A DNA stretch of 15,861 nt from positions 1-15,861 of the forward strand of contig JAUIHC010000016.1 of assembly GCA_030432455.1 (NCBI GenBank), written 5' to 3'. This document shows, piece after piece, positions 8,801-15,861 of this stretch (position 1 is the first letter of the stretch; the number at the start of each line of letters is the position of its first letter). The notes beneath the pieces were generated by a model, which was not told where the DNA came from, ran no database searches, and was given only the letters and a program-made list of their open reading frames with translations. The position numbers and the translations under genes are program-made. Source of the stretch: Phycisphaerae bacterium. GTDB lineage: Bacteria > Planctomycetota > Phycisphaerae > Phycisphaerales > SM1A02.

Positions 8801-9064
8801 GATCTCGGAGATCGGGGTGGCGGCGCGAGGTTGCGGGACGGCGGGGAAGGTGTGATCCGTCACGGTGTCCGCCGAGGCGATGGCGGCCACCTGCGCGAGC
8901 AGTCGAAGGCGATCGGCCCGCGCGTGCTCCACCGCCGCGGCGGTGGTGCGCCAGTCGAGCCACGCCAGCACCGCCACCAACGGGAGGCCGACGAACACGA
9001 CTCGCCAGACCATGCGGCGCCACGACCGCAGTCGTGGCACCACGGCCCATGCATTCTCACGCAT
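5828..9064 (-). CDS. Membrane-bound multi-PAS sensor histidine kinase with unusual C-terminal domain
   Basis: 1078 residues. Two membrane segments (about 18-37 and 130-155) flank a roughly 90-residue external region. Four PAS/PAC units follow at about 204-320, 331-450, 455-572 and 577-692; PAS2 and PAS3 have the WDW and HPED/HPQD features of the PAS_3 type. The HisKA domain (727-793) contains the phosphorylated His736 in SHEFRTPL. The ATPase domain (about 840-950) shows the N box around N851/N855, the G1 box DQGPGLD (883-889) and the G2 box GFGLGL (913-918). An additional domain at about 951-1078 does not belong to the kinase core and looks like a degenerate GGDEF domain. The start at ATG 9064 is chosen for the N-terminal membrane segment; a G-rich stretch precedes it. 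It probably autophosphorylates and feeds the two receivers encoded next. The signal sensed is unknown. Confidence 0.95.
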   Translation of the reverse strand: MRENAWAVVPRLRSWRRMVWRVVFVGLPLVAVLAWLDWRTTAAAVEHARADRLRLLAQVAAIASADTVTDHTFPAVPQPRAATPISEIGAPGTTEIVDPTAATVRTFDAEGHGTMWRFDPAEIAAPTRGIVVRSTMFAVACGLLGMGLVAGATHLGLARRLDRLARETATRLDFEVVEQGDELETLTTTLRRTIDLLETSCEDRARLAMVAERTTSAVVMTDRDRRITWVNEAFTDITGYTLDEVVGRVPGHILQCEESDPATVRRIREGLERRESIRETIFNRAKDGRGYWLTLDIHPVFDDDGDLSGFLAVESDVTELKSMQERLAQTERRLRMVIEGAELGTWDWNIQTGEVVFNERWCRMLGYEPEEIEPHVRSWELVVHPEDMDEAMHALQDHFEGRAETYRCEHRLRHKDGTAIWVLDAGRVYEWDEDGRPLKAAGIHVDITDARETALRYELAAAGASVGIWDWDLVSGDVHLSANWKAILGYAPDELPDTYESWHDNIHPQDRDRVISALERHLHTHSPYDIQFRMRHRDGTDRWTHARGQAAWGFDGKAIRVAGSLADVHDRKLAELAHERLAAIVEQSEDAILGLALDGTIVIANPACATLFARPVEELVGRHESMLVPAKDRQAELDHTERVAAGERVPSREGFRLRADGSEVEVSVATSVVRDDEGRVVGFAKIVRDITERREKRALQESHAALARLNTLLAHQNARLEEMTDRAHRFVDDVSHEFRTPLTVIKEYASLILDGLGGPVTDEQQDWLRTIDVATVDLNTMVEDFLDSSKLRAGRLRVDRRPVAVPEILDNVERLLSRKAEAADITLTIAAAPDLPEVFADPEKARRVVMNLATNAIKFSPRGSEVRITTRRLEEEIEISIHDQGPGLDRDDLATLFQRFHQLPNAMSPSVKGFGLGLNIARQLVWLNLGRIDVDSEPGRGSTFRFTIPIHHPVAIVDRFLCVQRQREDWPDRLAVAEIVPARSRETDRIRQSLCGASAPTDIKIVSRAGDRIVVFGPTDDADLWEDRLRRMVADEFGDDATEITVRGLGSFAFPEDGESARRTILNTLGHSKEILRA

Positions 9065-9114
9065 GCGGAGCCCCCCGGAGATCGCGCCGTCATCGCCGGC
9101 GTCGAGTGCGAACG

Positions 9115-9120
9115 AGACTA
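9115..9120 (-). promoter_or_regulatory. Possible -10 element of the kinase operon
   Basis: The minus strand reads GGATAGTCTCG; TAGTCT fits the loose TANNNT form and lies about 50 bases before the kinase start. No recognisable -35 sits 16-18 bases upstream, so this is weak. It resembles the hexamers before hslV (TACCCT) and before the DUF4175-like gene (TATCCT). Confidence 0.25.
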
Positions 9121-9144
9121 TCCCCCCGTCGGCCTTCGCAGGCG

Positions 9145-9161
9145 GGTTCCCCAGGGAAACC
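9145..9161. repeat. Imperfect inverted repeat upstream of the kinase operon
   Basis: GGTTCCC and GGGAAACC face each other across a 2-base spacer, with one unpaired A. It lies 25-46 bases upstream of the possible -10 on the minus strand, where an activator or repressor might bind. No regulator is identified and chance occurrence is possible. Confidence 0.3.
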
Positions 9162-9232
9162 GGTCCGAGATGGCGCTGAACGGGGTGTTCACCCGAGCGA
9201 CGACTCGCGCAGGGCGTTCCCGAGGCGGTCGA

Positions 9233-10297
9233 TCAGAAGCCTCTCGGGGGCTTGGAAGCACCGCCTTCGCGGCGCGGTCCCAGCCGCGGGATCTCCGGAT
9301 AACTCGCAGGGTCGAACACCGCGTCCTCGAGCCGATCGGTGCCGACGAGTTCGAGCAGAAGCGTCGATGTCGGTCCGCCGTCGGGGCCGTCGAGTTGGAG
9401 CCGTCGCAGCGTGCCGTCGCTCCCGATCCAGAGGTCGATGCGGTCGGGATGGCCTCGGCCGCCTCCGTGATGGCCGCGATGGCCTCGGGGCTGCTCGACG
9501 GGGGGTGTCGAGGCGTCCTCCGATTCGGAGTTCTCCGGGGCTCGCGTGGTCTCGGAGATCCGAGTCGCGGAGAGGTGTCGTACGGTCGAGCCGTCGAGGG
9601 GATCGATCGTCTCGCCCTCGTCCGTGATCCGGTACCCGCCGCGCAGGCGGCGGAGCAGCGCCGGCAGATCACCGTCGATCGCGTCGAGGAACCGGCTCAG
9701 CGGCAGGCCTCGTTCGCCCCGGGCCGAGATCGCCGCCTCGATGTCGTCGGGAAGATGGTTGCTCCAGAATCGCGTGCCGTCGTGGCCGCGGGCGAGCACG
9801 GCGCCGGACCGGTCGGGGATCAGCATGACCGACTGCTCACCCCGCACATGGAGGGTCGCGCCGTCGAGTTGACGACGCAGACCACCACCGCGGCGGTGGG
9901 GCCGCGGAGGCCGGTCCGCGGTGAGCCGTTCGTCGGCGGTGTCCACCGTGATGCGGAAGGTCAGGTCGCCCGACTCGATGCGGCGGATGCTCGCATCCAC
10001 GAGGGCGAACGCGGGCGACGGCGTGGCCACGAGCAGGGCGACGAGACCCACCGCGGCGACCAGCACCGCGGCGGCGGCGGTGAGCGACCGCCATCGGATG
10101 GGATTGGGGGACGACGATCCGATCGAGGCGAGGGGCTGATCGGCGATCCGCTCGCACGCGGCCCGCACGCGTCGCCGCACCGAGGCGTCGTCGTCCTGGG
10201 CACGACCGGCCAGGATCGCGTCGAGCAGGAGATCGTCGGCGAGACGCTGCGGATCGCTACCGTCGTCGTCCAGGATGGAGTCGCGGTGGTCGCTCAT
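9233..10297 (-). CDS. Probable anti-sigma factor, single-pass membrane protein
   Basis: 354 residues. Residues 1-67 are a cytoplasmic, Asp/Arg-rich segment; one membrane helix follows at about 70-92, then a roughly 260-residue external domain starting SPAFALVDASIRRIESGDLT. The external part has beta-rich stretches reminiscent of LolA/MucB-type sensor folds, plus a His/Gly-rich stretch (RGHRGHHGGGRGH, 271-283). The zinc motif HxxxCxxC of classical anti-sigma factors is absent; the only cytoplasmic Cys is C48. The role is inferred from position: ATG 10297 overlaps the sigma factor stop (ATGA), with GGAGGAG 7 bases upstream inside the sigma gene. It would hold the sigma factor at the membrane and release it on an envelope signal. 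It could instead be a sigma-regulated membrane protein of other function. Confidence 0.65.
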   Translation of the reverse strand: MSDHRDSILDDDGSDPQRLADDLLLDAILAGRAQDDDASVRRRVRAACERIADQPLASIGSSSPNPIRWRSLTAAAAVLVAAVGLVALLVATPSPAFALVDASIRRIESGDLTFRITVDTADERLTADRPPRPHRRGGGLRRQLDGATLHVRGEQSVMLIPDRSGAVLARGHDGTRFWSNHLPDDIEAAISARGERGLPLSRFLDAIDGDLPALLRRLRGGYRITDEGETIDPLDGSTVRHLSATRISETTRAPENSESEDASTPPVEQPRGHRGHHGGGRGHPDRIDLWIGSDGTLRRLQLDGPDGGPTSTLLLELVGTDRLEDAVFDPASYPEIPRLGPRREGGASKPPRGF

Positions 10298-10974
10298 GCG
10301 GTGGCTCCTCCGGTGCCCTCGGATCCGAGGATCCCCTTGTGTCGCAGACAGTCGAGCAGGCGGGCGCGGGCTCGTTGAAGGCGCTTCTTCACCATCTCGC
10401 GGTTGGACTCCAACCGGTCGGCGATCCGTTCGGTCGTGAGTTCCAGTCCGTAGTGCCAGTCGAGGAGATTGCGGGTGTCGGTGGGGAGGCGGTCGAGGCA
10501 GTCGTCCAGCGCCTCGAGCTTCTCGCTCCAGGTGTCGCCGGGGCGACGCCCGATCTCGTCGAGGCGCTGGTCGAGGTGGGTCAGCACCGCCTCCTCGCAC
10601 GCGAGCGGGATCCGACGATGCTTGCGGAAGTGGGCCAGCACGAGGTTCCGGGCGATGCCGCGGAGCCACGGGGCGAAGGGGCGATCGTGATCGAAGCGGT
10701 CGAGGGTCCGCCACGCCACGACCATGGTCTCCTGGAAGACGTCGTCCACCGCCGATCGATCGCGCAGGATCGAACGCAGGTACGCGAGCAGCATGGGGGC
10801 ATGCTCGCGGACGAGGATCTCGAAGGCGGTGTGATCGGTCGAGTCGGAAGCGATGGGACGATCTCCGGTCGGATGCTTGTCGGCGGGGCGGGGGGCCGGG
10901 GACGGGGAAGTCGCGAACCCGAGGGAAATGACGCGATGGTCGGGGGGTGGAACGCCCGGATACCCTCCCCGCAT
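10294..10974 (-). CDS. ECF-like RNA polymerase sigma factor, sigma-70 family
   Basis: 226 residues. Region sigma-2 spans about 54-120, with [18 protein letters not shown] for core binding and -10 recognition and PWLRGIARN next. Region sigma-4 spans about 154-212, with [17 protein letters not shown] and the helix-turn-helix [20 protein letters not shown] for -35 recognition. There is no sigma-1 or sigma-3. Length and sequence resemble the small sigma factors abundant in Planctomycetota and Verrucomicrobiota. The N-terminal ~50 residues are Pro-rich and unusual. ATG 10974 is the only usable start: an in-frame TGA lies just upstream (minus-strand 10986-10984) and no GTG or TTG occurs before the sigma-2 region. 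No ribosome binding site precedes it. The start overlaps, on the opposite strand, the start of hslV. It is coupled to the membrane protein downstream, its probable anti-sigma. Confidence 0.88.
   Translation of the reverse strand: MRGGYPGVPPPDHRVISLGFATSPSPAPRPADKHPTGDRPIASDSTDHTAFEILVREHAPMLLAYLRSILRDRSAVDDVFQETMVVAWRTLDRFDHDRPFAPWLRGIARNLVLAHFRKHRRIPLACEEAVLTHLDQRLDEIGRRPGDTWSEKLEALDDCLDRLPTDTRNLLDWHYGLELTTERIADRLESNREMVKKRLQRARARLLDCLRHKGILGSEGTGGATA
10961..10966 (+). promoter_or_regulatory. Possible -10 element of hslV, spaced for a leaderless transcript
   Basis: GGATACCCT precedes the hslV ATG by 6 bases, so a transcript beginning about 7 bases after TACCCT would start at or next to the start codon. 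There is no ribosome binding site before this ATG, which fits. No good -35 is seen. Confidence 0.35.
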
Positions 10975-11545
10975 GCAGCATGATCAGCAGATTCACGCCA
11001 CGACGATCCTGTGCGTCCGAGACGACGCCGGGGTCGCGATGGCCGGTGACGGCCAGGTGACGCTGGGGACGATCGTCGCCAAGGGGTCGGCCCGGAAGGT
11101 CCGGTGTCTTCCGGAGGTGGGCGAGGACCGGGCCGGGGTGCTGGTGGGGTTCGCCGGTGGTGCGGCCGACGCCTTCGCCCTGCTGGAACGCTTCGAGGCG
11201 GCGCTCAAGGCCACCCCGGTCAACCTTCTCAAGGCCGCGGCCACCCTCGCCCGCGACTGGCGGACGGATCGGGCCCTGCGGCGTCTCGAGGCCATGATGA
11301 TCGCGGCCGACCGCGGCCGGACGCTCGTCATCAGCGGTCAGGGGGATCTCATCGAACCGGACGACGGCATCGCGGCGATCGGTTCGGGCGGCGCGTACGC
11401 GCTCTCGGCCGCCCGGGCGCTGCGGCGGGCGACCGATCTCGACGCCACAACGGTCTGCCGGGAGGCGATGACCGTCGCGGGCGAGTTGTGCATCTACACC
11501 AACACCCAGCTCGTGGTCGAGTCGATTTCGTCATCCGTCGGGTGA
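10973..11545 (+). CDS. hslV: ATP-dependent protease proteolytic subunit HslV (ClpQ)
   Basis: 190 residues, the usual length for the family. HslV forms a double hexameric ring and degrades proteins unfolded by the HslU ATPase in the cytoplasm. The short propeptide (9 residues) ends before Thr10 in HATTIL, which becomes the catalytic N-terminal Thr, as in the HATTI or HGTTI starts of other HslV. Conserved blocks are [72 protein letters not shown] and CIYTNTQ. ATG 10973 gives this short propeptide and lacks a ribosome binding site. The usual partner hslU is not next to it; the following gene is on the other strand and overlaps its 3' end by 15 bases. hslU must lie elsewhere or be absent. Confidence 0.96.
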   Translation: MQHDQQIHATTILCVRDDAGVAMAGDGQVTLGTIVAKGSARKVRCLPEVGEDRAGVLVGFAGGAADAFALLERFEAALKATPVNLLKAAATLARDWRTDRALRRLEAMMIAADRGRTLVISGQGDLIEPDDGIAAIGSGGAYALSAARALRRATDLDATTVCREAMTVAGELCIYTNTQLVVESISSSVG

Positions 11546-11866
11546 TCCGCCGGGTGATCCGTCCGGTGAGTCGTCGGTCGGGGTCGTCCCGGGATCACCA
11601 TCGGGCGTCTCGCGTTCGCCGGTCTTCCGGTAGCGGGCGCGTCGCGCCGCGTACTCGGTGGGGGAGACAGGGAGGTCCATCGGCTCGCCCGCCCGATGCT
11701 GATCGTGGAGTCTGACCAGGAACGGCACGCACCACCGACACCCGGTACCGGCCCCGAGGCAGTCGGCGATCCGACTCGGCACCGGCGGATTCTCGCGGGC
11801 GATGTAGTTCCGCAGCTTGCGAAGGCTGACGTGGAAGCAGAGGCAGACGTGGTCGTCGGGGTCCAT
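11531..11866 (-). CDS. Bfd-like [2Fe-2S] protein with repetitive acidic tail
   Basis: 111 residues. The first ~60 match the Bfd-like fold that holds a [2Fe-2S] cluster: Cys8 and Cys10 (VCLCFHVS) and Cys43 and Cys46 ([11 protein letters not shown]), with the CxC...CxxC spacing of bacterioferritin-associated ferredoxin. In E. coli, Bfd helps release iron from bacterioferritin; that role here is an inference, as no bacterioferritin gene is nearby. The tail (about 84-111) is rich in Asp, Ser, Pro and Gly, ends in three DGSP/GGSP-like units and arises from a 12-base tandem repeat. ATG 11866 is chosen because it lies 8 bases after the upstream gene's stop and directly before the cluster domain. Its 3' end overlaps hslV. 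Confidence 0.85.
   Translation of the reverse strand: MDPDDHVCLCFHVSLRKLRNYIARENPPVPSRIADCLGAGTGCRWCVPFLVRLHDQHRAGEPMDLPVSPTEYAARRARYRKTGERETPDGDPGTTPTDDSPDGSPGGSPDG
11536..11571. repeat. 12-base tandem repeat across the hslV/bfd-like overlap
   Basis: Three consecutive 12-base units (CGTCGGGTGATC, CGCCGGGTGATC, CGTCCGGTGAGT), followed by a partial fourth. On the minus strand they code for the DGSP-type tail of the Bfd-like protein. On the plus strand each unit carries TGA in the hslV frame (11543, 11555, 11567), the first being the hslV stop. Confidence 0.8.
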
Positions 11867-11874
11867 GCCCGCGG

Positions 11875-12702
11875 TCAACCGTCGCCCTCGTCCGCGACCG
11901 CGGTCGCCTCGGGCGGCGTCCACGGCCCGATGCCCTTGGTCTCGACCCGCCAGTCCATCTCGACCATCGGTCCGATGAACGGCGGGTTGTCGAAGGGGCC
12001 GGCCTCGAGGCGGCTCTCCATCACGCGGATGTCGGGAATGAACACCCCGTCGAGGAGGAAGACCGCGGGGCCGTCGTCCTCGGTCGGTCGGGGGCGATTG
12101 ACGCGGTCCACCACGCGTCGCGGGACCGCGACCACGAACGCCTCGCCGACGGTGGCCGCGGTCTCGGGGTTCCACACCTGCACCTGAAGTCGGCCGTCGG
12201 AGGGGTTCACCACCGCCGAGTCGAGCACGAGCACCGGCCACTCGATCGGCGTCTTGAACGCGCGGTTCGCGGCCGAGGTCCACTTGCGAAGGTCACGAAG
12301 CCGGCGGACTCGTGCCGCCTCGTCGCGGCTCGAGCCGATCGACTCGATCTCGCCGTCCTCGACCGCCTTGGCGAACGCGGCCTTGATCTCGCGGATGACG
12401 CCCTCGACGCTCGCCTGCGGCGGCGCGGCGGCGGTCGTCGGCGATGACGGCGTGGCGGGGGACGGACCACCGGCCCGGACCGCGGCGAGTTCCTTCTCGA
12501 GCGACTCGATCCGGGCCAGCGCGGCGGCGAGGGCGGCTTCGAGATCCCGGACCTCCGCGGTCAGGCGCTCGTTCTCGCGGACGAGGTCGGCGTCGGTCAC
12601 CTGCGCGGCGGCCGGCCGGGCGAGCACGACGGCGCCGACCAGCATGGCGAGGATCGAGGGGCGAAGGATCGACCGGGTCGTCTGGATCATCGATCGGGTC
12701 AT
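11875..12702 (-). CDS. Exported coiled-coil protein of unknown function
   Basis: 275 residues; the family is not recognised. ATG 12702 is chosen because GGAG lies 9 bases upstream and it gives a clean signal peptide: hydrophobic segment about 16-28 and a likely signal peptidase I site at RPAAA-QVTD (after residue 33). A coiled coil follows at about 38-77 (ENERLTAEVRDLEAALAAAL and IESLEKELAAVRA), then a Pro/Ala/Thr linker (79-97). A conserved-looking region at about 98-265 includes VLVLDSAVVNPSDGRLQVQV, AFVVAVPRR, a DG.F.PDIRV stretch and MDWRVETKGIGPW; it may be beta-rich. It sits 8 bases upstream of the Bfd-like gene, so they are probably co-transcribed. It should act in the periplasm, perhaps as a trimeric or dimeric envelope protein. 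Nothing points to an enzyme. Confidence 0.75.
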   Translation of the reverse strand: MTRSMIQTTRSILRPSILAMLVGAVVLARPAAAQVTDADLVRENERLTAEVRDLEAALAAALARIESLEKELAAVRAGGPSPATPSSPTTAAAPPQASVEGVIREIKAAFAKAVEDGEIESIGSSRDEAARVRRLRDLRKWTSAANRAFKTPIEWPVLVLDSAVVNPSDGRLQVQVWNPETAATVGEAFVVAVPRRVVDRVNRPRPTEDDGPAVFLLDGVFIPDIRVMESRLEAGPFDNPPFIGPMVEMDWRVETKGIGPWTPPEATAVADEGDG

Positions 12703-12795
12703 GGACGGCGTCTCCGGAAGCTCTGAAACGAGCGGACCGAGGTGGCATCGGTCGGGTTCTGGGGTCATCTTCACGGGGATCGGCTCCGAGCACAA

Positions 12796-12810
12796 GGAAT
12801 CAGGGATTCC
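12796..12810. repeat. Perfect inverted repeat GGAATC-AGG-GATTCC
   Basis: Two 6-base arms with a 3-base spacer in the middle of the divergent intergenic region, about 94 bases from the minus-strand start and 133 bases from the plus-strand start. It stands out as AT-containing sequence in a GC-rich background. It is a candidate operator; the loop is too small and no T-run follows, so it is not a terminator. Confidence 0.4.
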
Positions 12811-12851
12811 GGACCGCGATGCGAGGCGGTCGCGGGCGGAGCCGAGGCTGC

Positions 12852-12857
12852 TATCCT
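12852..12857 (+). promoter_or_regulatory. Possible -10 element of the DUF4175-like gene
   Basis: GCTATCCTCG contains TATCCT, close to TATAAT in a very GC-rich background. It lies about 85 bases upstream of the start codon. The -35 region (about 12829-12834) shows no consensus match. Confidence 0.3.
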
Positions 12858-12942
12858 CGACTCGTCGGGCGGTCGTCTGCGGTCGTCCGACCCCCCACCC
12901 GATCGGTCCCTCGAGGAGGTCCGGCCACGCCGGGCACGGCCC

Positions 12943-14822
<1,880 letters not shown>

Positions 14823-14826
<4 letters not shown>

Positions 14827-15861
14827 CCCTCGTGCCCCGGCTCGGCCGTCGGGTCGGGCGCATCATGGTCGCGCTCCTGATCGTCGGTCCGGCGCTGGTG
14901 GCCTGCGAAAACGACTCGGACTCGGCCCGCCGGGTGGTGGCGTACATCTCCGCGGATCCGCAGACCGCGACCCCCGTGCTGGAGGCGTTCGAGCGACGAA
15001 CCGGCATCCGGGTCGATCCGCTCTTCGATACCGAGGCGACCAAGACCACCGGGCTTGCGGAGCGACTGCGTCGGGAGGCGTCGCGGCCGCGGGCGGATGT
15101 CTTCTGGAGTTCCGAGCCGTTCGCGGTGGAGCAGCTCGCCGCCGACGGGGTGCTCGCGCCGATCGCGCATCCGGACCTCGACTCGCATCCGGCGGCGTGG
15201 CGGCGGCACGACGATCGGTGGTTCGCCTTCGCCGGGCGGCCACGGGTGATCGCCTTCCGCCCCGACCGGATCGCGTCGGCCGATCTGCCCGCATCCTGGG
15301 CGGATCTCGCGGATCCCGCATGGCAGGACGAGATCGCGATGGCGGATCCGCGCTTCGGCACGACGCGGGGCCACGTCGGGGCGCTCGCCGCGGGGTGGGG
15401 GGAGCGCGTCTTCGAGTCGTGGCTCGACGGACTCGCCCGCAATCGCGTGCGGCTCCTGCCCGGCGGCAACGCCGCGACCGTGGACGCGGTGGTTCGCGGC
15501 GAGGTGCTGCTCGGACTGACCGACACCGACGACGTGCTCGCCGCGCGGCGGCAGGGACGGACGGTCGATGCGATTCGACCGCGTCATCTCGCCGACGACG
15601 ACGCCGGTGGCGGGACGCTGGTCGTCCCCAACGCCGCGGGCGTCGTGGCGGGCGCCGCGCATCCCGACGCCGCGGCCGAGCTGGTCGCGTTCCTCGCCTC
15701 GGCCGAGGTGGAGCGGATGCTGCGGGCCTCGCCTGCGGCGCACCAGCCGCTCGCGCATCCCGAACTCCGCGCTGCGGCGGGCGGGGCGGACACCTTCGAC
15801 GAACCCGATCCGTGGCGATGCTCGATCGAGGAGGTCGCCGCCGCGATGGACCCGGCGGTCG
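14823..15861 (+). CDS. Solute-binding lipoprotein of an ABC transporter, iron-type family (3' end outside window)
   Basis: 346 residues are visible, open to the right edge. The signal peptide (hydrophobic about 14-26) ends in lipobox LVAC with Cys28. The mature part has the FbpA/FutA-like pattern of periplasmic binding proteins: VVAYISADPQTATPVLEAFE with RRTGIRVDPLF, then RADVFWSSEPFAVEQLAADGVLAP (two runs, residues about 37-113), SWADLADPAWQDEIAMADP (159-176) and a second lobe with GGTLVVPNAAGVVAGAAHPD (263-282). The usual job is to deliver a ligand to a membrane permease, which would be encoded downstream if present. The tandem Tyr pair that binds ferric iron in FbpA is not seen at the expected place, where GLTDTDDVLA (231-240) is found instead, so the substrate is uncertain. 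ATG 14823 overlaps the previous stop, indicating translational coupling. Confidence 0.85.

Larger units (their letters stand above)
9065..9232. other. Non-coding gap between the anti-sigma-like gene and the kinase operon
   Basis: 168 bases between two genes on the minus strand. No convincing small gene or intrinsic terminator was found. It holds a minus-strand -10-like hexamer and an imperfect inverted repeat (listed separately), plus a short GGGTG-TT-CACCC palindrome at 9183-9194. It is the likely site of the kinase operon promoter. Confidence 0.5.
12703..12942. promoter_or_regulatory. Divergent promoter region
   Basis: 240 bases between two divergently transcribed genes, so promoters for both are expected here. 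On the plus strand a -10-like TATCCT lies at 12852-12857. A perfect inverted repeat lies at 12796-12810. GAGGAGGT at 12913-12920 resembles a ribosome binding site but is 22 bases from the ATG at 12943. No small gene is supported. Confidence 0.55.

Noticed and set aside
9183..9194. Palindrome GGGTG-TT-CACCC as terminator of the anti-sigma gene
   Set aside because: The loop is too small for the full stem and no T-run follows on either strand.
9065..9232. Riboswitch (for example cyclic-di-GMP type) before the kinase gene
   Set aside because: The conserved core bases and paired stems of that class were not found by eye.
5552..10378. A 1608-codon open frame on the plus strand
   Set aside because: It runs antisense through the kinase and anti-sigma genes, which have clear domains. 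Such long shadow frames are expected at this GC content, and its translation shows no domain.
10298..10996. N-terminal extension of the anti-sigma frame up to 10996
   Set aside because: This part overlaps the sigma gene in another frame and is Arg/Pro-rich; ATG 10297 has a good ribosome binding site and a stop/start overlap.

Overview
GC-rich, densely packed bacterial DNA that reads like a planctomycete, most likely of the class Phycisphaerae. Pointers to this are lipoproteins with FG-GAP/VCBS repeats plus an ASPIC/UnbV domain paired with TPR proteins, a small sigma factor of the kind common in Planctomycetota and Verrucomicrobiota, a DUF4175-like membrane protein with Gln/Gly repeats, and -10-like hexamers without a clear -35. 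The placement is inferred from gene content only. No rRNA, tRNA, CRISPR array, insertion sequence or phage gene was seen.

Layout. (1) 1-5025, plus strand: the 3' end of a TPR gene, then CRTAC1-like lipoprotein A, a complete TPR lipoprotein and CRTAC1-like lipoprotein B. This looks like a duplicated TPR + CRTAC1 unit, with a start/stop overlap at every junction. (2) 5036-9064, minus strand: a four-PAS membrane histidine kinase followed by two stand-alone receiver proteins. The kinase carries an extra C-terminal domain resembling a degenerate GGDEF domain. (3) 9233-10974, minus strand: an ECF-like sigma factor and a single-pass membrane protein that is probably its anti-sigma factor. (4) 10973-11545, plus strand: hslV, without hslU beside it, whose start codon shares a GCATGC palindrome with the divergent sigma gene. 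(5) 11531-12702, minus strand: an exported coiled-coil protein of unknown function and a small Bfd-like [2Fe-2S] protein whose 3' end overlaps the end of hslV. (6) 12943-15861, plus strand: a DUF4175-like membrane/coiled-coil protein with (QQG) and (QG) tracts, then a solute-binding lipoprotein cut by the window edge.

The genes fall into four themes: export of calcium-type beta-propeller lipoproteins with TPR partners, envelope signalling through the kinase/receivers and the sigma/anti-sigma pair, protein turnover (HslV), and iron or redox and transport functions (Bfd-like protein, binding protein). Translational coupling by ATGA or TGATG overlaps is the rule within operons. Gaps are short: 168 bases at 9065-9232 and 240 bases at 12703-12942 are the only sizeable non-coding stretches. 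The strongest candidates for something undescribed are the repeated TPR/CRTAC1 unit and the kinase with a GGDEF-like tail feeding two output-less receivers.
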